Shown here one piece after another: positions 1 to 5,902 of a DNA stretch of 5,902 bases. Positions within the stretch are counted from its first letter, which is position 1, and every line of letters starts with the position of its first letter. The notes beneath the pieces are model-generated. The model was not told the DNA's origin. It did no database searches and worked only from the letters and a program-made list of their open reading frames with translations. Position numbers and translations under genes: made by a program. This DNA comes from Planctomycetota bacterium (GTDB lineage: Bacteria > Planctomycetota > PUPC01 > JACPCR01), in the NCBI GenBank assembly GCA_030740295.1, contig JASLXP010000177.1, positions 1-5,902 of the forward strand, written 5' to 3'.

Positions 1-1
1 C

Positions 2-859
2 AACCCCGACTTCGACGAGAACATCAGCGGATGGCCGAGCCGAGGAATCGAAACAGCCAGAGATACCAGGATTTTCCATTCAGGCAAGGCCAGCCTGAGG
101 ATCGAAGGTCGGATGGAACGCGCCAACGAGTACGTCAACACGACGTACGATACGACGGCTGACCCAGGCGAGATTCGTTGGCTTGAACCCGGCGAGACGT
201 ATCGGCTCACCGCGTGGCTGCGCATAGATCGACTCGCCGAGGGAACACCGGCCCCAAGCCTGCGTCTGGCGTTTCGGGACATGGGCGGCACCCGCGACGC
301 AGAGGCTACGAACACTTACGACACCTCCAAACTTGGCACCTGGCAGAAGCTCACGGCCGACATCACCATTCCGAAATGGAATACGCGGAACTACATCGCG
401 CTCAACACAAACAGCCACGGGCCCATTGGCGGCCTCATGTACTTTGATGACATCAGCCTCGTGCCCCTGCGCAAGTCAGTGGCGGACACTTACTACTCGA
501 TCCGCCTGGATGCCTCTGGTGCCGAGCTTACAGGCGAATTGAAACTGAAGAAGAGAAAGATGGGACTGGGGGACGGCCTCGCCGGCACAGGGAAAGCCAC
601 ATTCGCTTTCGAGGTCCCGAAGAAAGGCACTTACCACGTGTGGTGCAAGATGGACACTCCGAAAGGCGAGGCAGGAACCCTTCTCATCGACAAAGGGCCG
701 AAGACTTTCTCAATCCGGGGAACGGGCGAACCAGTGTGGTCCTATCTGGGAAGTCGCGGACTCAATCCTGGCCGCAAACATCTCTGCACCGTGACGGTCA
801 ACTCCGGCCAGGCATGGGTCGGTCGCATCGTTCTGACCACCGATCCGGGAGGAAGGTGA
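2..859 (+). CDS. Secreted-type protein with carbohydrate-binding-like beta-sandwich domains (3' part only)
   Basis: The frame is open from the window edge to a TGA at 857-859, so the gene starts upstream; 285 residues are visible. The ATG at 113 lies inside a domain and is not the true start. Visible residues 1-155 look like a CBM4/9-type jelly roll: it opens with NPDFDENISGW, continues with HSGKASLRI, LEPGETYRLTAWLR and GTWQKLTADITIP, and closes with the strand motif MYFDDISLVPL. Residues about 160-285 form a second beta-sandwich with the pattern FAFEVPKKGTYHVWCKM, a G-rich middle and a terminal GRIVLTTDPGGR. This resembles the 'G-x-Y-x-V-W' galactose-binding-like domains that end large secreted proteins of planctomycete-type bacteria. 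Such domains bind polysaccharides or glycoconjugates on extracellular enzymes, so a catalytic domain may lie upstream of the window. No signal peptide can be judged. It runs in the same direction as the phosphoesterase-propeller gene, 152 bases before it. Domain type is fairly sure; ligand and overall function are unknown. Confidence 0.8.
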   Translation, partial: NPDFDENISGWPSRGIETARDTRIFHSGKASLRIEGRMERANEYVNTTYDTTADPGEIRWLEPGETYRLTAWLRIDRLAEGTPAPSLRLAFRDMGGTRDAEATNTYDTSKLGTWQKLTADITIPKWNTRNYIALNTNSHGPIGGLMYFDDISLVPLRKSVADTYYSIRLDASGAELTGELKLKKRKMGLGDGLAGTGKATFAFEVPKKGTYHVWCKMDTPKGEAGTLLIDKGPKTFSIRGTGEPVWSYLGSRGLNPGRKHLCTVTVNSGQAWVGRIVLTTDPGGR

Positions 860-899
860 ATCATATTCGGTTGGTTCTTAATCATCGTCTTTCCCTTTG

Positions 900-929
900 T
901 CTCGATCTGTTGGGCTAATAGCATCGAGA
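900..929. repeat. 7-bp perfect inverted repeat in the intergenic gap
   Basis: TCTCGAT (900-906) and ATCGAGA (923-929) are exact reverse complements 16 bases apart. The spacer contains GCT-AAT-AGC (914-922), which could extend a stem-loop. No T-tract follows on the + strand, so it does not look like a classical intrinsic terminator of the upstream gene. It could be an operator or an RNA hairpin. Function is unassigned. Confidence 0.45.
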
Positions 930-944
930 ACCAAGTCACAGGTG

Positions 945-957
945 CCCGATTTTCGGG
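945..957 (+). repeat. Small perfect hairpin (5-bp stem, 3-base loop)
   Basis: CCCGA (945-949), loop TTT (950-952), TCGGG (953-957). The stem is GC-rich, but no U-run follows, so a terminator role is weak. It sits 54 bases before the phosphoesterase-propeller start codon and could lie in that gene's 5' leader. A stem this short can occur by chance. Confidence 0.35.
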
Positions 958-968
958 ACAGAACTGTC
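957..968. promoter_or_regulatory. 12-bp dyad GACAG-AA-CTGTC, operator-like
   Basis: GACAG (957-961) and CTGTC (964-968) are exact inverted arms around a two-base AA centre. This tight symmetry suits a dimeric DNA-binding protein better than an RNA hairpin. It ends 43 bases before the ATG at 1012, a plausible place for a regulator. I could not identify convincing -35/-10 elements in the gap 860-1011, so the assignment rests on symmetry and position only. Confidence 0.3.
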
Positions 969-997
969 GCTGTAGACTGCTGCCACCCGGACGCGAC

Positions 998-1002
998 AAG
1001 GA
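998..1002 (+). promoter_or_regulatory. Ribosome binding site for the phosphoesterase-propeller gene
   Basis: AAGGA lies 9 bases before the ATG at 1012. An in-frame TAG at 973-975 blocks any more upstream start, and the ATG begins a good signal peptide. Together these fix the start codon. Confidence 0.7.
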
Positions 1003-1011
1003 ACCACCAGA

Positions 1012-3639
1012 ATGCGTGTGAACACATTTCTCCAACTTGCCTGCTTCATGACCGTGGCCACATTTCTGAACCCCATCGATGCAGAACAGGTCCAGGGCAG
1101 GCGGGACATCGCCCTCGAGCCCGTCCTCCGAAAGGAAATCCCCATCGTGTCTGAATACCTCAATGGATACACCACCGAGGAACTCAGAGCCGCGGAAAAG
1201 GCCGTACCCCGTCGCGAAGATCCGGAATTGCCCAAGCCGATCCCTCGCCAAGTCACCGTTCATGGAAAAGCGTTCCTGGAAAAGAACGAGAACGGTAAGC
1301 CGGAAGACGATGAATCGGGACTTGGTGGACTCATCATTTCCGACGGAGAGACGATTACTCGCACGGGGAAAGATGGAACCTTCCGCCTCTCCATTAAGAT
1401 GGAGGATGAGACACATCACCGCTTCGTCTTTGCGGTCCGGCCCTCCGGGCGGAGGCCAACGACGCCCTGGTTCTTGCGAATTCCATTTGCCGAACAACGG
1501 ACGGATTACCTCGCGAACTTTGGATTCGCAGAAGAGACCGCGTCCGACAAATCTGACTTCTGGTTCATCGTGGGGAGCGACAGCCAGTTCACTTCCATTT
1601 CACAGATGCTGCCCATCGCCAAGGACTACGGCCAGATCACCGGCGCACCGGGAAGCCCTGCGTTCATGATAACTGTCGGCGACCTGACGATGAACGGGAC
1701 CCAATTCGAATGGGATATGTACGACCGGATCCGAGGTGCATCGAAAATCAGGGTCTACGATGGCTTCGGTGGGCACGACGGCAACCACCTGCGGAGCACG
1801 GCCAACTTCGAGGAGCGAATCGGACCGCCGTGGTACTCCTGGGAATATGGTGGCGTCCATTTCTTTCACATGATGACCGAGGGCCATTACCTCACGCCCA
1901 GGGCAAAGGCTCGTCAGCAGGCATGGATTGATGCCGATCTGAAAAGCATTCCCAAAGGCATGCCGGTCATCGTGACAAACCATTACCCGCTTCCACCCTC
2001 CTGGTTCGATCAGCGGAAGGCCGAAGGCGTGAACATCCTGTGCCAACTCGCAGCACACTGGCATCTGGTGCAGCGCGGCAGCCGCGACGGTGTACCCGTG
2101 CTGAACAGTGCACCGGCCCGCGGTCGTGATTGGGGCGCATACTCAAGAGCTTACCGCTGGGTGAGAGTCCGACCGGAAGGGATCGAGACCGAGATTCGCA
2201 TTGCTGGCCATTATCAGAGACTGGAAGTCCTGTCTCCGGGGCCAAAGTCCGTTATCGGCCGCAGACCTCTGGTGGCGCTGGCCTACGATTCATCTCACAC
2301 AGTGCGCAGCCTTACCTGCCGTATCACCGGCCCGCACGGGCGATCCGTTTCACCCAAACTTGTACAGAGAGGCGACTGGTCGTGGCATGGTGAGCTCGAT
2401 ACCGATGCGGTCGGGCAATGGAATTTCGCCCTGGAAGCCGTAGACAGTGGAGGGCGAGTCTGGAAGAGGAGCCAGAAAATTGAGGTCCTTCCCAAAGAAC
2501 TGGCCGACGCTGCGCCAACCGGTGACCTGCCATGGTTCATGGCTGGCAACCCACCCCGCCGCGCAGAAACAGGACCGAAGCCGCCGCTGTATCCACTGTG
2601 GGTAAATTCAACCGGCGGCGTGCATGTGCTCCATTCATCACCGGTAGTCAGCGGAGGCCGAATCTTCCTTGGCACTACCGATCCGAATGTCGGTAAGAGC
2701 GGAAGTTCTGTTCTTTGCCTGGACGCCGCTACGGGCAAGGAAATGTGGCGCGCTCCATCTCCTCGCGGAGATTTGCGCGGGCCGCTCGCGGTGCATGACG
2801 GAAGCGTCTTCGCCGTCACCGGTGAAAGTTGGGCTGCGGCCTGGGATGCCAGGACGGGCAAGCCGTTGTGGAGCCAACCCCTTCGGGAAGACTACCGGCG
2901 CGGCCGCCCTCTCGCGGTCAATCAATCACCGCCGATACCTCTGACTGACGGCCTGCTGGTGAGTGATTGGCAGTCGCCGCAGTTTCTCCTGGATTATGGG
3001 ACGGGGAAGAAGCTGGCAACATTGAAAGGCAACATCGGCTACTACGATTCATTCCCCTGCGAGTTTGACGGAGTGATGTACTGCGCCAGGCGTGGCGGTT
3101 CCGAGGCAATCAGAATCCCCTCCGGTGAGGTGGTGTGGAAGGCCGATGAAAAATCTCGCTCCACATCGGCCGGCATCGTGGCTGATGGGAGATTTATCTA
3201 CACCTGCTCTGCCGGTGTCCGTGCCCTTGACATCGCTGACGGCAAAGAACTCTGGAAAGGAAAATGGGGACAGACGGGATACAAATGCCCGGTCCCCGTT
3301 GTCTGGGACGATCTCGTCCTTGCCAATGGCGCTCGCCTCTTCGGCCTTGACCTGAAGACCGGAGCAACCAGATTCGACGTCTCACCCAATACCGATGCGG
3401 TCCGTTTCGAGAGGGCCCAGCGTCAAGCCTTTGGTGGGGCCTCCACTCCCTTTATCGCCGGGGACTACGCATACTTTGGCCACGACGACGCTACAGTGAA
3501 GGCAATTTCCAGGACCGGCAAGGTCATCTGGGAGTATTACGTGGGAGTCCCCGTGAAAACTTCGCCCGTAGTTTCCGGCAACCTGGTATTCGTCCACGAC
3601 TATGCTGGCAACCTCTGGTGTTTTGCGCCGGCGGAATGA
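1012..3639 (+). CDS. Exported calcineurin-like metallophosphoesterase fused to a PQQ-type beta-propeller
   Basis: This is a complete 875-residue protein. Residues 1-24 are a signal peptide (basic start, hydrophobic core, likely cut after IDA), so it acts outside the cytoplasm. Residues about 80-155 match the Ig-like N-terminal domain of MetallophosN-type phosphoesterases (GGLIISDGETITRTGKDGTF). Residues about 181-405 are the calcineurin-like phosphoesterase fold: GSDSQF (D190, Q192), VGD (D224), GHDGNH (N258, H259), TNHYP (H324) and AHWH (H349, H351). These supply the ligands for a two-metal phosphoester-hydrolysing site; motif I is D-x-Q rather than D-x-H. Residues about 413-493 are another beta-sandwich, followed by a Pro-rich linker. 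Residues about 528-875 form a PQQ/BamB-like propeller with seven blade-end repeats of the form D-x-x-T/S-G-x-x-x-W (near 571, 612, 661, 701, 740, 780 and 833). The propeller may bind a partner or glycan; nothing shows that it binds PQQ. The substrate is unknown. Its gene converges on the oxidoreductase gene with 65 bases between stops. Confidence 0.88.
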   Translation: MRVNTFLQLACFMTVATFLNPIDAEQVQGRRDIALEPVLRKEIPIVSEYLNGYTTEELRAAEKAVPRREDPELPKPIPRQVTVHGKAFLEKNENGKPEDDESGLGGLIISDGETITRTGKDGTFRLSIKMEDETHHRFVFAVRPSGRRPTTPWFLRIPFAEQRTDYLANFGFAEETASDKSDFWFIVGSDSQFTSISQMLPIAKDYGQITGAPGSPAFMITVGDLTMNGTQFEWDMYDRIRGASKIRVYDGFGGHDGNHLRSTANFEERIGPPWYSWEYGGVHFFHMMTEGHYLTPRAKARQQAWIDADLKSIPKGMPVIVTNHYPLPPSWFDQRKAEGVNILCQLAAHWHLVQRGSRDGVPVLNSAPARGRDWGAYSRAYRWVRVRPEGIETEIRIAGHYQRLEVLSPGPKSVIGRRPLVALAYDSSHTVRSLTCRITGPHGRSVSPKLVQRGDWSWHGELDTDAVGQWNFALEAVDSGGRVWKRSQKIEVLPKELADAAPTGDLPWFMAGNPPRRAETGPKPPLYPLWVNSTGGVHVLHSSPVVSGGRIFLGTTDPNVGKSGSSVLCLDAATGKEMWRAPSPRGDLRGPLAVHDGSVFAVTGESWAAAWDARTGKPLWSQPLREDYRRGRPLAVNQSPPIPLTDGLLVSDWQSPQFLLDYGTGKKLATLKGNIGYYDSFPCEFDGVMYCARRGGSEAIRIPSGEVVWKADEKSRSTSAGIVADGRFIYTCSAGVRALDIADGKELWKGKWGQTGYKCPVPVVWDDLVLANGARLFGLDLKTGATRFDVSPNTDAVRFERAQRQAFGGASTPFIAGDYAYFGHDDATVKAISRTGKVIWEYYVGVPVKTSPVVSGNLVFVHDYAGNLWCFAPAE

Positions 3640-3671
3640 GTAGCGACGCTCGCCGTAGTGAAATGCGCAAC

Positions 3672-3687
3672 CTGTCTTTCCAGGCAG
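3672..3687. terminator. Weak stem-loop between the convergent genes
   Basis: CTGTC (3672-3676) can pair with GGCAG (3683-3687) around a six-base loop, with one G-U pair. There is no T-tract on either strand. A second tiny stem, GCGA/TCGC (3643-3646 and 3650-3653), lies just after the phosphoesterase-propeller stop. This 65-base gap is where termination from both sides would be expected, but neither hairpin is strong. Any terminator role is a guess from position. Confidence 0.15.
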
Positions 3688-3704
3688 AAGTTCGGGAGTA
3701 ATCC

Positions 3705-4991
3705 CTACAAGGTCTGTGAATCGGCGTGCGAGTAGGGCAGCGGATGGAACTTTCTCACTTCATCACTCCGATTGAAGATTTCCGGGATCTTGACGGGTCG
3801 TCCTTCTCTCTCCGATTGGACGGCGCAGATGGCCGCTGCACAGCTCCTTGCACTCTCGTACACATTACCCGGCGGCTGTGTGTCGTCGAGGATGGCTTGG
3901 ACCAGGTCCAGTCCGGCGAGAACTTCGACTCCGCCGTGGCCGACTTTTTCAGCGACATCCTTCGGGATTGACAGCGGCGGTACGTCCAGCTTTTTCATCG
4001 GATTGGCCTCAGAGTCTTTCCATGGGTCGTAATCGCCGGCCTGCCCATCGGTGGGTTCCCCGGTGGATTTGCGATTGGCGCTCTCTGAGCCGGTGACTGA
4101 GATGTTGTACATCCAACCATAGTTTCCGAAGTGGGACGCTTCGTCTCCGAAGCATCCGTACAGTCCCGGTCCGATCGGCGGATGCGGGAGCCGGCCAGAC
4201 GTCTCGAGAGTTCCCTGTGTTCCATAGACTGCCTGGTATTCGACAACGGGCCGCTTAGGTCCTTTACTGCACACGACTCGTGCGATCGCGCCACTATGGG
4301 TTTTGAAGAGCGCTACCTCATGATCGTTCACGTGCCGGGACGGCAAATTCTTTCGATTGCCGTAGCAGAATGCCTCGATGAACTGTTCGCCGAGCAGCCA
4401 GTAAGCCGTATCCACTGCATAGAGCCCCCCTCCTGCGTCGATTGTGCCCTGGCATACCTGTCCAAGACCACTCCTGAACGTCGGGCTGCCATCCCCCCGG
4501 ATAAGAATGGGCTCGATGTTGTGGACGTATTCGGTTTCGACGTAGAAGATTTCGCCGAGCTTGCCCTCTTCGATGAGTCTTTTCATTTCGCGAGTGTGCG
4601 CCATCCATCGAAACTGGTTGTCCATCTGAACTTTCAGATTGCGTCGTTCCGACATTCGCACGATTTTCCAGAGCGTTTCCAGAGAATCGTTCACCATCGG
4701 CACCTCCACCATCACGTGCTTGCCGGCATCGAGTGCTGCCAACGTGTGTCTGCCATGAAGATGGCACGACGTGCAGACAGCGATCAGGTCTATGTCGGGG
4801 TCGCTCAGCAGATCATCGTAAGAGGTCGTCCATCGCCCGATGCCCAGACCTTCTGATGCGGCCCGGGCGTAGTCCTCAACAAGGTCACAGACAATGACCA
4901 CCTCCGACTCAGCAATTTGCTCGTTAAACACTCTTACATGCGAACGGCCGTGCCCCATGCCGACAACGCCGACCTTCAGAGTTTTTGCCAT
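3705..4991 (-). CDS. Gfo/Idh/MocA-family oxidoreductase with unusual catalytic positions
   Basis: This complete 428-residue protein has no signal peptide, so it is probably cytoplasmic. Residues 1-125 are a Rossmann fold: KVGVVGMGHG (G11, G13, G15) binds the dinucleotide, acidic D36 ends the second strand (favouring NAD over NADP), and CTSCHLHGRHTLAALDAGKHV is the usual fourth-strand region. The C-terminal alpha/beta domain includes LGEIFYVETEY, DAGGG (185-189), VYGTQGTLE and a late HGG segment (352-354) before the helix VLAGLDLVQAIL. Family members oxidise or reduce sugars, inositols and amino-sugars, and a few act as NAD-dependent glycosidases. Here the EKP motif reads EVP (V97 for Lys), and after GGG there is YAVDTAYW with no clear D-x-x-x-H pair, so the normal dehydrogenase chemistry is doubtful. 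Residues about 265-340 are a long polar insertion. The ATG at 4991 has only a weak purine-rich site (GACGAG) upstream. The gene follows the GH-like gene by 60 bases and may be cotranscribed. Family is sure; substrate is not. Confidence 0.92.
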   Translation of the reverse strand: MAKTLKVGVVGMGHGRSHVRVFNEQIAESEVVIVCDLVEDYARAASEGLGIGRWTTSYDDLLSDPDIDLIAVCTSCHLHGRHTLAALDAGKHVMVEVPMVNDSLETLWKIVRMSERRNLKVQMDNQFRWMAHTREMKRLIEEGKLGEIFYVETEYVHNIEPILIRGDGSPTFRSGLGQVCQGTIDAGGGLYAVDTAYWLLGEQFIEAFCYGNRKNLPSRHVNDHEVALFKTHSGAIARVVCSKGPKRPVVEYQAVYGTQGTLETSGRLPHPPIGPGLYGCFGDEASHFGNYGWMYNISVTGSESANRKSTGEPTDGQAGDYDPWKDSEANPMKKLDVPPLSIPKDVAEKVGHGGVEVLAGLDLVQAILDDTQPPGNVYESARSCAAAICAVQSEREGRPVKIPEIFNRSDEVRKFHPLPYSHADSQTL

Positions 4992-5035
4992 CTGTCATGT
5001 CTCGTCAGTTGAATTTGAATACAGACGCATACCGA

Positions 5036-5048
5036 TGCCGATACGGCA
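5036..5048 (-). repeat. Small hairpin just after the GH-like gene
   Basis: TGCCG (5036-5040) and CGGCA (5044-5048) pair perfectly around ATA. On the - strand it begins 3 bases past the TAA of the GH-like gene and lies 44 bases before the oxidoreductase start. No U-run follows. It could be a weak terminator or an RNA-stabilising or processing stem between two cotranscribed genes. A flanking CCGAT tandem (5032-5036 and 5038-5042) adds to the symmetry. Confidence 0.3.
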
Positions 5049-5051
5049 ATC

Positions 5052-5902
5052 TTATCTTCTCTTTCCGTATTTCTCTGCCAGGGCTCGATAGGCCTCCCCC
5101 TTTGGCGTCAATTTGCCGTTCTTGACCAAGTGCGGGAAGGCGGAGTAGCTCCACTTCTGAACTAGGCGGTTTCCGTCGGAAGGCATGCCTATATCTTTAT
5201 CCATGCCTTCTGGGCCCTCCATAAAATGGATGGCGCCTTCCATAATCTCGATGAGGCGTGCCTCGGTCAGCTTGGGTTCGCAGAGATGATTAAAAACGCC
5301 CATCTCAGTGATTATGAACGCTGTGTCCTGCAGCCCTGCCTTCTTCATCCATGCGCGCATCGTGCGGATTTTCTGTTTGAAGGCGTCGATGCTAATGACT
5401 TCCGGTTTGGCCCAGTCCGGCGGCTTGTTGCCGGTGATGTAGCAGTGAAGCCCGAGCGCGTCGATGGGCATCTCCTTACCGTATTTCTTTCGATAGGCCC
5501 TCATGTACTTCTCGATCTGCTCCGGTCCCTGAAGTATTCCCCAGGCTGACTGCAAATCGCCGGGGGCGAGCTTTATCTTCGGATTCAACCCCCGCACGAA
5601 CTCAGAAAAGTCGTGATACCATGTCACGTATTCGTCAATGTCGTAATAGCCGCTCTCAATGTCCGCAAAGCAAATGCTGTTACCGAGAGCGATGATGCCG
5701 ATACGTTGATGGTTTGCCTGGATGAATTTCCTTACCTGGTCGCGGTAGCCCCAACTTGGCGGCTTGGGCGCCGGATTCCAGACGCGATTATTCCCCGTGA
5801 AGAACATCCGCGCCCGCACAAGCAACCACGGCTGTACGTCGCTCTTTGGTACCCATTGTCCGCCCTGCCAGTTGCAGTCACCTGCTTTGAACCAGCGTGC
5901 CC
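5052..5902 (-). CDS. GH-A-like TIM-barrel glycoside hydrolase homologue (C-terminal part, 5' end off window)
   Basis: The frame runs without a stop from the window edge to a TAA at 5052-5054, giving 282 visible residues. The TTG at 5823-5825 sits inside continuous coding sequence (upstream residues ARWFKAGDCNWQGGQW) and is not a believable start. Successive strands of a (beta/alpha)8 barrel can be read: RIGIIALGNS (strand 4, visible residues 66-75), KIKLAPGDL, IDALGLHCY (146-154), AFIITEMGVF (194-203) and LVQKWSYSAF (246-255). The YVTWYHDFSEFVRGLNP helix and the I-T-E-x-G strand are typical of clan GH-A glycosidases (GH5/GH39/GH53/GH128-like), where the strand-7 Glu (E199 here) is the nucleophile. 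The strand-4 motif, normally G-N-E-P, reads G-N-S-I, so the usual acid/base Glu is absent. It may be a glycan-binding pseudo-enzyme or use another acid. A signal peptide would lie off the window. I cannot assign a GH family or substrate. Confidence 0.75.
   Translation of the reverse strand, partial: ARWFKAGDCNWQGGQWVPKSDVQPWLLVRARMFFTGNNRVWNPAPKPPSWGYRDQVRKFIQANHQRIGIIALGNSICFADIESGYYDIDEYVTWYHDFSEFVRGLNPKIKLAPGDLQSAWGILQGPEQIEKYMRAYRKKYGKEMPIDALGLHCYITGNKPPDWAKPEVISIDAFKQKIRTMRAWMKKAGLQDTAFIITEMGVFNHLCEPKLTEARLIEIMEGAIHFMEGPEGMDKDIGMPSDGNRLVQKWSYSAFPHLVKNGKLTPKGEAYRALAEKYGKRR

Noticed and set aside
113..115. ATG at 113 as the start of the first gene
   Set aside because: The frame is open to the window edge and residues before this ATG complete the carbohydrate-binding domain (NPDF...GW, HSGKASLRI), so the gene begins upstream.
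860..1011. Sigma70-type promoter before the phosphoesterase-propeller gene
   Set aside because: TAATAG at 916-921 resembles a -10 box, but no reasonable -35 hexamer lies at the right spacing, so no promoter is claimed.
742..1497. Long open frame (251 codons) on the - strand across the intergenic gap and the start of the phosphoesterase-propeller gene
   Set aside because: Its translation has no recognisable domain and overlaps the well-supported + strand genes on the opposite strand. Long antisense frames are common in moderately GC-rich coding DNA.
4131..4856. Long open frame (241 codons) on the + strand antisense to the oxidoreductase
   Set aside because: The - strand protein here has clear family motifs. 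The + frame gives a composition without domain features and looks like a shadow of the real codons.
5823..5825. TTG as the start codon of the GH-like gene
   Set aside because: Coding sequence continues unbroken upstream to the window edge, and a TIM-barrel protein needs the missing N-terminal strands. The TTG is an internal Leu.
1..5902. CRISPR arrays, tRNA/rRNA genes, transposases, attachment sites
   Set aside because: No regularly spaced direct repeats, cloverleaf-like sequence, rRNA-like sequence, transposase motifs or terminal repeats were seen on either strand.

Overview
The window reads as chromosomal DNA from a free-living, saccharolytic bacterium. The likely source is a planctomycete-like or other PVC-type organism, or a similar uncultured heterotroph. 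Three things point there: moderately high GC, separately spaced genes rather than a tight operon, and a mix of large secreted multidomain proteins with a Gfo/Idh/MocA oxidoreductase and a TIM-barrel glycosidase-like protein. This placement is inferred from gene style; no phylogenetic marker is present. There is no rRNA, tRNA, CRISPR array, insertion sequence or phage gene.

Four protein-coding genes occupy almost the whole window in a convergent layout. On the + strand, bases 2-859 hold the 3' end of a gene whose visible part is two beta-sandwich domains of carbohydrate-binding type. A 152-base gap with three short inverted repeats follows. Then comes a complete gene (1012-3639) for an exported 875-residue protein that joins a calcineurin-like metallophosphoesterase module (with its N-terminal Ig-like domain) to a C-terminal PQQ-type beta-propeller.

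On the - strand, a complete Gfo/Idh/MocA-type oxidoreductase gene (3705-4991) lies 60 bases downstream of a truncated gene (5052 to the window edge) for a GH-A-like TIM-barrel protein. The two could be cotranscribed. The + and - gene pairs converge with only 65 bases between stop codons, and no strong terminator is visible there.

As a working picture (inference), this is part of a carbohydrate or glycoconjugate utilisation locus. The secreted binding and phosphoesterase/propeller proteins would act outside the cytoplasm, while the oxidoreductase modifies a sugar derivative in the cytoplasm. The most notable observations are residue changes at normally catalytic positions. The oxidoreductase lacks the EKP lysine and an evident D-x-x-x-H pair. 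The GH-like protein has Ser where the acid/base Glu of a 'GNE' motif is expected. The phosphoesterase uses D-x-Q instead of D-x-H. I see no evidence for a defence system, RNA-guided system or other wholly new machinery.
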